In this document: in pieces, positions 33,096 through 40,793 of the stretch
Layout of the letters: each line of letters begins with the position of its first letter
Position numbering within the stretch: position 1 is the stretch's first letter
Origin: Pleurotus djamor
Lineage: Eukaryota; Basidiomycota; Agaricomycetes; Agaricales; Pleurotaceae
DNA: 40,793 nucleotides
Reading direction: 5' to 3'
Assembly: GCA_029747585.1 (NCBI GenBank)
Contig: JAPEVF010000040.1
Span: 9,575 to 50,367 of the forward strand
Position numbers and translations under genes: made by a program
The notes under the pieces: model-generated
Seen by the model: only the letters and a program-made list of their open reading frames with translations
Databases searched by the model: none
What the model was told of the DNA's origin: nothing

Positions 33096-33800
33096 ATGCT
33101 CAGTCCCCTTCTCGCGCTGATCGTCCTCGCCATTGTTGGCTCTGTTTCTCTCGCATCCCCCGCCTCCGCTCCTCAACCGGAACTTCCTGGTAAGCGAGAT
33201 GAACCCGCCTTTCAGACCGAGAGCGTGACTGTGTCTGTGTCTATAGACTGCTCGAAAGGCTGCTTGGATGGCTCTAAGGCTCCGATGTGCACCGACAATC
33301 CCGAAAAGATTTGTTTCTGCAAGAGCGAAGCTTTCATGAAGAGTGCCGTAGATTGCTCGAAGTTGGCTTGCTCGAAAGAGGACTTCGATACTGCAGAGTG
33401 GGTTGCAAGTGTTGTTTGTGGACCTATGGTGCGCCTCGGATTGCTTGCTATCGCTCCGGGGGGTTAAATGGATGCCTTCTGCTCGTTTTAGTGGAAGGCG
33501 GGCGGTGTTTCTGTAGGTCTTTGATTCACCTTCTATCGCGTTGAAAATTGACTTATATTGTTCTCCTCTTCCCTTAGGTCGCAAATGTAACTTCAAGCTC
33601 AAGCTCAAGCGTGGTAGAATCATCATCGGCGTGAGTTCTGATGTGTCGATCCTTCGCAGATCAGCTGAACTGAGCGTGTACGCCATAGCACGCCAACACC
33701 AACCAGCTTATCGCTGAATGCTGCTCAACGTGCTTCTATCAACGGCGCCCAGGCTTATGTCGCAGTCGCGCTTTCTGGACTACTGGTTCTCGCCCTCTGA
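33096..33800 (+). CDS. CFEM-domain secreted protein 3, probable GPI anchor
   Basis: Signal peptide from ATG 33096 (MLSPLLALIVLAIVGSVSLA). After QPELP a 57 nt GT..AG segment occupies the first-intron position of the other paralogues; it has no stop and is a multiple of three, so retaining it would insert a G-K-R-D segment with a possible Kex2 site. The domain D-C-S-K-G-C to SVVCGPM has eight cysteines. The residue three before cysteine four is Glu (PEKIC), not Asp as in the other three. Ser-rich linker exons follow. The C terminus AYVAVALSGLLVLAL is a likely GPI signal; stop 33798-33800. Confidence 0.82.
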
Positions 33801-34138
33801 AGCTCTCAGTGGAACTTTCTGGAGGCTGGCCCCACAATCGTGTTTTCTAGATCCTCTTATCCGCTCTTAGATCTGGCTGTGTGCTACATTCGGGCTTCTT
33901 TGTATATCAAATTAGATGGATCTCCCAGCTCTCAAGTAGATTTTTGCACCGCGCTTTCCATAAGGAGTCCGCCCCTTTGAGCCTAGGAGATTCAGGGGCT
34001 GACGTTGGGTTCGTAGTCTTCGCTTGGTCTGTGCTCTTCGGTCTGCTTCTCGTATCCCCACACCCATATTATGTAATGGCCCTCAGACGTCTTGCGGCTT
34101 CGGTCTGAGCTCGTGCAATACTCTCTCTGGCTTCCATC
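33801..34138. other. Intergenic between CFEM3 and CFEM4
   Basis: No gene seen. A weak TATA-like CATATTATG lies at about 34065, 74 bp before the CFEM4 ATG. Confidence 0.35.
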
Positions 34139-34739
34139 ATGCGCAGCTTCCTTCTCGCGACACTCATCCTTGCGGCTTTGCCGGTCTACTCGACTTTTCA
34201 ACTAGATCAGCTTCCTCGTGAGTTAGATGAGTTATCGTTGACAGAGACAGGTATTGAGATTATGACTTATGTAGCTTGTGTCAAGAAGGCTTGCGTGGAT
34301 ACCTCTGTCGTCTTGACGTGCCCCAACACCGATACGGCGTGTTACTGCAATAATGAAGATTTCATGACGAACGCGGTGAATTGTGCTCGGACGTCGTGCT
34401 CGGTGGATGATTTTGATACGGCTCGGTCGGTTGCATTGATGCTATGTGCAGCTTCGGTGCGCATATATCTACGTTCTGTGATATGGAAACCTGGATTGAG
34501 GGCTTTGATTGGTTTCCAGGGTGCTGGCGCGTCTTCGAGTGTGATACAAGCCCCATTGACGTCAGTTCTACTCAAAATGCATTTTCTCTGGAACACTTGC
34601 TGACGTAGTGGATGGTTGCAGCTCGAGTACCCCCAGCGTAGCATCAAATACGGCACATACGAATACCATCAACAGAGCTCAGATCTACGTCTCGATGATC
34701 CTTTCTGCGCTAATAGAGCTGGCCCTCTTCGCATCCTAA
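34139..34739 (+). CDS. CFEM-domain secreted protein 4, probable GPI anchor
   Basis: Signal peptide MRSFLLATLILAALPVYS at 34139. A 57 nt GT..AG first intron follows DQLP, again without a stop and a multiple of three. The domain C-V-K-K-A-C to LMLCAAS has eight cysteines, with Asp three residues before cysteine four (TDTAC). An intron follows the domain. The linker (GAGASSSVIQAPLT, then SSTPSVASNT) is less Ser-rich than in the others. The C terminus IYVSMILSALIELALFAS is hydrophobic; stop TAA 34737-34739. It is the most diverged at the C terminus; a GPI anchor is likely but less sure. Confidence 0.78.
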
Positions 34740-35072
34740 GTCAACGGAGCTTTTACGCTTGCAAATCTTGTATGGACACCCTCAGTACTGCTCGCCCTCT
34801 GCGTTACCCTCGAACCATTGCGACCGAGAATTAGGATTAGGAGTGATTAAGGAGCTCCAGGGCCAGAGGCAGGGGAGTTTTTGGTTACGCACCGGATACC
34901 TTAGACTTTTGTACGACCGGAGTATAGAGTACTCTTTGACAACACCAAGAACAAGGATCTCAAAACCGATGTATTCAAGCAGCTAAGTTTATATAAGGAA
35001 TAAATGAGCATACTCTACGTATTTAGGCAAGATGTACAGCTACCAGGAAGAAGGAGTAGTCCAACCCGAGGC
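34740..35072. other. Convergent intergenic region
   Basis: 333 bp between CFEM4 and the 3' end of F-box/zinc gene C. A GGAATAAATG near 34997-35006 could be a poly(A) signal for CFEM4. Nothing else seen. Confidence 0.35.
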
Positions 35073-37699
35073 CTAGAAATCGTCCAAGCCCCAGTCGAGC
35101 TCGGCAAACAGGTTCGGCTCGAGTTCCATGGGAGGAAGACCCTCGAGGGTGCGGCAGTACAAGTCTGAAATGGGACAACCACGAGGCAAGAGGAAATCGG
35201 CGCGTTCCAAATCCTGTCCAGGCCTATGACTGATTTCGGAGATGAGCGATGAATGAGATGGGGCAAAGTCGAGAGGAGACGACGTACGTGTGCATATGAG
35301 GAACGAGCCGATCAGTGGCAACTTCTTCAGAACAATGGGCACAGATAACAGGGGATCCGAATCTTCTCTGCTTGTAGAAATGGAGTTCTGCAGTGCTACA
35401 TGTTTCTATGAGGGCTTCATCGGTCACGCGAGTCCAAGAATATTCATCAAGGTCATCGCCGAGATCCCAGGGATATCGTTCTGCGTTGGCCTTCTTAACG
35501 GGAACCTGCAGGGCGACAACAAATTAGCCCGAGACAGAGGATGTCAAAGAAACCAGCTTCTTACTTTCCCGAGCGCACGCGTTGATCGCATCACATGAAG
35601 GCATCCGTACGTAGAACCGACCAACCAAGGATTCGTAGAGTTAAGTTCCTCATGGGTGGCAGTGTCGGGGTCAAGCCCACACGCTTTGACGATCGCGGAA
35701 GCTGGCGATGAATGCAGGAGGTTGAGGCGTTGGGGGGCAACTTCCAACCACCTAGCGGCCTGGAGGTCTGCTTCCAGGCGTGATTCATATTCTGCGAAAA
35801 ATGTGGACGCCGGCTTGCGGAGGCACGGGTGGGTGAAGAGGTGAGGGGAACCGAGGGTTGCGGAGCAGCGGGTGCAACGAAATGCTATCTTGGCAAGAGA
35901 AAGCAGATCCATCATAAACATTCCACGGGGGGCGGTTAGATTGAAAGACTGCAAGAGTTTGGACGCGCATGCTTCCTTCCATTGTTTACAAAGGGTAGGC
36001 ATCTCTGCGAGAAACTCGTCAAAAGTTGAGGAGACTATTTGATGATCGTCGGATGATTCTTCAATCAGCTGTTTGAGAGGAGCGAAGCTTTCGAGGTCAT
36101 ACAAGTCAATGGCGGAAGGGATGATAGCATTGACCGGTTGGGTTGCCGCGTAGTTCTTGATGACGCGAGCAAAAGTACGGCGACGCTCCCTGACTAATTG
36201 TGCTCGTTCCCTCTTCAAACGTTGGGTATGAAACTTTTCCATCAATGAGACAAGTTCGCCCTCGATCTTTGGCCATGCTGAATGATGCGTTAACGAGGCT
36301 TGAGTCAGACACATGGACGGCAAGAACTTACTCCGATCAGTCAAAAGTTTAGACGGCCGGACAGCAGGGTGTTGCTTCATTTCTCTTTCCGCTGACCAGT
36401 CCATTTTCTCCAATTCCAAGCCCCATCCTAAACACCATCATCAATGAAGGAATGATGGGAGAGAGCGAAAATGTACCTAATTCAGTGAGCTTTCGTGTAA
36501 TGCTGCGGTGACCACGTTTAGTGGTCAAGCGAATGCGCACAAGAAAAGATGACGACTTACTCTTCATATCGCGCAGCGCGAATATTCTCCAGTTCGCCAG
36601 ACCGGTCAGATTGCTTCTTCGCAAACCAGTTCTTGCATCTCTCCTCGCGCTAGTGTCAATAGAAAAGTCAGATATTTATGCACAAAAATATGGGGGAAAC
36701 GGTATACCGTTCGCAAGGTTGTCAGATGCTCGGTGTTCGTCTTCATGAATTTGGATCTCTCCTCTTCGTTATCATGAACAAGCTTGTAGTCTTCTACGAA
36801 TTTATCAAATGCTGTTTTAAGGTACGCCTTCGCAAAGCGGTTCTGTCCTAAGCGCGAGAAGAAAAGTGAGTTTTGGGAGAGAGAGAAATGTATCCTAGCC
36901 AACTTGCCTGTCCCTGAACTCAAGCGATAGGCATGAGTGGTTGTATACACGCTCGGAGGGTGCAAGAATTGGGAGAGTTGGATCTGGATCGTAGCATTGA
37001 AGCTACCGTAGTGACTGATGTACACCCTTTTAACGAGTTAAGATTGGTTTCTTATAGAATATTGACATGAAAAACGTACTTGTCCTCGATGCATCGTTTG
37101 CAATACCTCAGGCAATGTGCAGAAAGCACATGCGAAGCTCGAGGGCTGAGGCATACCTATGATATTGGGCGTTAATATGATCCACAACGTGGTGCACGAC
37201 GTACAAAGCAATTATTCGTGAATAGAAAGTTGGCCCATGCAGGCTCCGCCATGTCCTCTGGTTTCTCTGGAATGTCAGGTACATGGTCAAAGACGGCTTT
37301 CCAGAGAGTTAAGGATGACCGCTTCATCAACAGTGACCTAAGATCCTTCGTAGTTCGCGCCAAGCGAAGCAGATCTAAAGGGCTCAAAAAGCGAAATATC
37401 TTCAATTGGAGTAAGCCGCCGTTCCTTTTAGCCAGCTCGTGAAAGATGCGCACCTCAAAGAGAACATCGAGCGGCATGTGTGGGAGGTTTCTCAGTTTCC
37501 CTTTGCCGCGATGTACGACATGTTTCTCATTAGACGTCGCCTTGGTTCGCGAAGCAACCTTGCGTCGTTTGACTGGCTTTGTCTTGCAGCTCAACTCGGT
37601 GTCCTCTTCGTCATTTAGCTCCTGGGGTTCAAATTCAGGAACGTTCGAAATGGGAACAGCGGAAAGTTTTGAGCGTTGAGAACGTCGAGTTGTCGCCAT
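35073..37699 (-). CDS. F-box protein with three C-x2-C-x11-H modules (member C)
   Basis: Complete member. Start ATG 37699 gives MATTRRSQRSKLSA, then an acidic and a basic segment (VKRRKV). F-box: LRNLPHMPLDVLFE, intron, IFRFLSPLDLLRLARTTKDL. Next VPDIPEKPEDMAEPAWANF, then module 1 (C-F-V-C, x11, H-x4-C-K-R-C) across an intron near 37150. VYISHYGSF and a helical part with KLVHDNEEERSKF follow; then EKMDWSAEREMKQHPAVR (36420-36350), the LLTDR motif, a charged helix, and module 2 (C-T-R-C, x11, H-P-C, about 35880-35825). A CGLDPDTATHEELN block, then module 3 (C-A-H-C, x11, H-x3-H) whose last His comes after the final intron. Ends QDLERADFLL...DWGLDDF, stop 35073-35075. Close tandem paralogue of D. 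SCF adaptor role inferred. Confidence 0.8.
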
Positions 37700-38039
37700 G
37701 ATGGCAATGAAAGAAAGAGAAAGGCGCGTCGGCTCGGCATTGATATCTTTTCTGTACCAATCACGTGAAGGGCACGTGCATGTTAGGAGTCGTGCCAGCT
37801 GAATGGCATTTCGGCATCACGCTCACACTCATGTACACGGACACCATGGGGCTTCCCCGTCCTTCTGTGCGCTATCAAGACCAAGCTTGATGCTCCTTGT
37901 GCATCATGAGAGTTCCAGGAGTCGAGTAAATAAACGATACATTCAACTTCCCTTCGAATACTAAGTATGGCGGATAACCAAGAAAGATCCCCAAAAGTTC
38001 AGTCACTACTCTAAAGTGGTTTACACTTGGCCTTAAGCT
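37700..38039. promoter_or_regulatory. Region between tandem genes C and D, with promoter of C
   Basis: 340 bp. Holds two CACGTG sites (37762 and 37773) next to the start of C, and the 3' flank of D. No gene seen. Confidence 0.4.
37762..37778. promoter_or_regulatory. Two CACGTG palindromes upstream of F-box/zinc gene C
   Basis: CACGTG at 37762-37767 and 37773-37778, starting 63 and 74 bp upstream of the ATG. The near one matches in spacing the site upstream of gene D. Confidence 0.45.
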
Positions 38040-40666
38040 CTAATAGTCGTCCCAATTCATTATGCTCCAGTCTTCTGGGTCGAAGGGAGGATTACCATGG
38101 AGGGTGCGGCAGTAGAAGTCTGGAAAACGGCGGGCAGGAGGCAGACGGAAATCAGATTGCTTTAGTTCATGTTCAGGCTTATGACTGATTCTAGGCGTCA
38201 ACAACGACTGGCAAATACAAGATGATAAAATGGGAACGTACGTCGCCATATGAGGAACAAATTGGTTAGCTGCGACTTCCTTAGAACAGTGAGCGCAGAC
38301 GAAGGGCGCTCCGAAGGTCCTCTGCTTATAGAAATTGAGTTCTTCGATGTTGTACTCTTGCATGAGTGACTCGTCAGTCACGCGGGTCCAAGAATATCTA
38401 GGGGGTTCATCGACGGGACCTTGATACCACGAATCATCGCGGTCATCCTCTAAGTCCACCTACGGACAGAGAAGTGATTAGAACTAGACGCGAACTAAGG
38501 AAGAAAGATAGCTCTTACTGTCATAAGCGCTCGTTGCCAACGCATGACATGAGAGGCACCGGGGATGGAAGCAACCAACCAAAGGTTTGCCGCATCAAGT
38601 TCCTCATGAGTCGCTGTTGCGGGATCTAACCCACACGCTAAAATAATCTCAGAAATTTGCCAAGGAGACATCAANCGGAGGCATTGTGGAGCTGAATCCA
38701 ACCACCTAGCACACTGGAGAGCTGATGTAAGTGGAGACAACTCATAGCCATCGTAAAATACTGGTGGCGGCTTTCGGAAGCAGGGGTGGGTGAAGATATG
38801 AGGGGAGGAAAGGACNGTGGAGCAGCGCTGACATTTGAATGCTGTCTTGGCTAGAGAAAGGAAATCCGTCGTAGACATTCCCTTCGGGATGAAGAAACGC
38901 AAGGTCCGCGAGAGTGCGTTCACGCAAGCTGCTTTCCATTGTTCACAATGGTTAGGCATTGCGGCGAGGAATTCATCGAAAGTTGAGGGTGAAATTTCTT
39001 GATCTACGGGTGATTCTTCGATCAACTGCTTGAAAGGGGCGAAGCTCTCAAGTGAATACAGGTCTGCGGCNGTCGGGAGGATAGCATCGGCAGGTTGAGT
39101 TTCAGCGTAGTTTTTGACGGCGAGGGCAAACACCCGGCGACGCTCTTTCACTATTTCCGCCCGTTCCCTCTTTAAACGATCGATGCGGGTCTTTTCCATG
39201 AAGGAGACAAGTTCGCCTTCAACCTTCGGCCATGCTGGTTCATCACGNGCTGAATGAGACAACGGGGCCTTAACCAAACTGAATTTGGAGATTGAGAACT
39301 TACTTCGATCGGTCAATGGTTTGGACACCCGGACAGCAGGATGTCTCTTCATTTCTCGCAGCTGAGTATAATCCATCTTCTCCAATTCGAAGGCCCACCC
39401 TAGGTAGCGNAGTCAAGGTGGTGAATCAAAGGAGAGAGCGAGAGCGTACCTAANTCAGTGAGCTTTCGCTTGATGCTACGGNAAATACATTCAGCATNTG
39501 AGTATATCAGCGTAAAAGGANATGCTTACTATTCANATCGCGCNTCGCGAACACTGCCGAGTTCGTCAGTTCGCTGTGAATGTTTCTTCGCGAACCATGC
39601 ATTGCATTCATCTTCGCGCTGAATTTTGGAGATGGTGAGGTGTTCGGCAAAGGATACGGGGTTGAAGGATANAAATGACATACCGTTCCCATGATCTTCA
39701 GGCGTTCTGAGTGCATGNCCAAGAACTTNGATCTCTCCTGCTCGTCATCATGAACCAACTTGTAGTCGTCTATGAACTTCTGAAACGCTGATTTAAGCCA
39801 TACTGTTGCAGAGCGGTACCGACCTGATTGGGAAAGCACGTAAGTATCGGTGTGCAAGATGACTTTCCCAACCTACGGGTCTTCAAACTCATGCGATAGG
39901 AATGAGTAATTCGAAAATAGCTTGGAGGGGACGAGAATTGGGAGAGTTCAAGGGCAATAGTAGGATCACTATATGGACTGAGGTAGACCCTTGTTTCCAA
40001 CTTGAGAAATCGACTTGATGAGAATACCAACACGAAAAACGTACTTGTCTTTGACGCAGCGTTTGCAATACCNNACGCAGTGCGCAGAAAACGTATATGA
40101 CGCTCGAGGACTGAGACATTCCTATAATAATGCGTGTAAGTATAATCCAATACTTGGATGAGCATGGAACACGCACGGAGCAATTGTTTGTGAATAAGAA
40201 GTTGGCCCATGCCGGCTCCGACTTATCCTCTGGCTTTTCTGGAGCATCGGGGACGTTTTCAAAGACAGTCTTCCAGAGAGATATGGATGACCGCTTCATG
40301 AGCAACGATCTGAAATTCTTCGTAGTGCGAGCCAAGCGAAGGAGCTCTAAGGGAGTCAAGAAGCTAAAGATCTTGAATTGAAGTTAGCTACAGTCCAGCA
40401 AGCCCATTTAAGCCACGAACCTCGAAGAGAATGTCAATCGGCATGTGGGGAAGGTTTCTCAGCTTCCCTTTGCCGCGCTGCACGACATGTTTCACTTCAG
40501 AGACATCCTTGTCGCCCGCAGTGACCTTGCGCCGTTTGACAGNCTTAGCTTTGGGCCTTTCGAGATTTTCGTCGTAGAGCTCCCGAGCGCCAAAGTCAGG
40601 ATCGTTTGCGTTTGCGTTGACAGGACGTTTTACATGTAAACGTTGAGAACGTCGAATGGTCGACAT
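38040..40666 (-). CDS. F-box protein with three C-x2-C-x11-H modules (member D)
   Basis: Tandem paralogue of C in the same orientation. Start ATG 40666 (MSTIRRSQRLHVKRP); an ATG 15 bp upstream is in frame, but 40666 matches the start of C. F-box: LRNLPHMPIDILFE, intron, FLTPLELLRLARTTKNF. Module 1 across an intron: C-S-E-C, x11, H-x4-C-K-R-C (about 40185-40055). Helical part with KLVHDDEQER, then EKMDYTQLREMKRHPAVR and KPLTDRSKF. Module 2 is C-Q-R-C, x11, H-P-C (about 38845-38785), followed by CGLDPATATHEELDAANLW. Module 3 is C-A-H-C, x11, H-x3-H, split by the last intron (about 38305-38180). Ends PPFDPEDWSIMNWDDY; stop 38040-38042. Many Ns, but no stop is forced in the exons I could follow. 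Confidence 0.76.
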
Positions 40667-40726
40667 GATGTTGGTGGTCAAGAAAAGGAAAGACGCCGCG
40701 TCGCGTCAATAATTGAATAATTCCAT

Positions 40727-40732
40727 CACGTG
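40727..40732. promoter_or_regulatory. CACGTG palindrome upstream of F-box/zinc gene D
   Basis: CACGTG inside ATCACGTGAT, 61 bp upstream of the ATG. Confidence 0.45.
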
Positions 40733-40793
40733 ATACGATAGCCGAGAAGCTTCGGGAAAGTTAAGGCTAAGTTAAGCCCAGGTTGGACCCAAG

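Noticed and set aside
1..40793. CRISPR array, prokaryotic operon, prophage, tRNA or rRNA
   Set aside because: Genes contain spliceosomal introns and fungal domains. No regularly spaced repeats or cloverleaf-like sequence were noticed by eye.

Overview
The window is nuclear DNA of a filamentous basidiomycete, most likely an Agaricomycete. Genes are dense and on both strands, introns are about 50-70 nt with GT..AG ends, and there are CFEM proteins, a HET-domain gene and families of F-box genes. The exact taxon cannot be fixed from sequence alone. Single ambiguous bases (N) are scattered through it, densest in the first 5 kb and the last 2 kb. At three places an N sits exactly where a conserved reading frame shifts.

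Layout. 1-3737 (+): 5'-truncated VWA8-type AAA ATPase with a C-terminal VWA domain. 4044-6585 (-): F-box/zinc protein A. 6697-7221 (-): small unknown ORF. 7.6-8.5 kb: repeat copy 1. 8815-10870 (-): HET-domain protein. 11262-12793 (-): F-box protein with an acidic tract. 13.0-14.0 kb: repeat copy 2. 14167-15828 (-): F-box/LRR-like protein. 16194-16951 (+): OPI10/Hikeshi. 17603-20736 (+): multispanning membrane protein with a very long polar tail. 21142-22372 (-): VPS26. 22488-24277 (+): SOF1. 24.4-25.3 kb (-): repeat copy 3. 25681-26373 (+): internally deleted F-box/zinc relic E. 26530-29127 (+): F-box/zinc protein B. 29379-30186 (-): glycine-rich RRM protein. 30674-34739 (+): four tandem CFEM genes. 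35073-37699 (-) and 38040-40666 (-): tandem F-box/zinc proteins C and D.

Housekeeping genes (VWA8, OPI10, VPS26, SOF1, RRM) are interleaved with fast-evolving accessory families. The most striking accessory element is a five-member family (A, B, C, D and relic E). Intact members join an N-terminal F-box to three separated cysteine/histidine modules, each starting C-x2-C-x11-H. They also share exon boundaries and, in three of four, a CACGTG site 61-93 bp upstream of the start. They look like SCF ubiquitin-ligase substrate adaptors with a zinc-based recognition part; I do not recognise this combination as a named family. The CFEM array is the second accessory block: four secreted, probably GPI-anchored eight-cysteine proteins with matching intron positions and TATA spacing.

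A roughly 0.9 kb non-coding repeat occurs three times and lies beside the HET gene, two F-box genes and the relic. No rRNA, tRNA, CRISPR array or complete autonomous transposon was seen.
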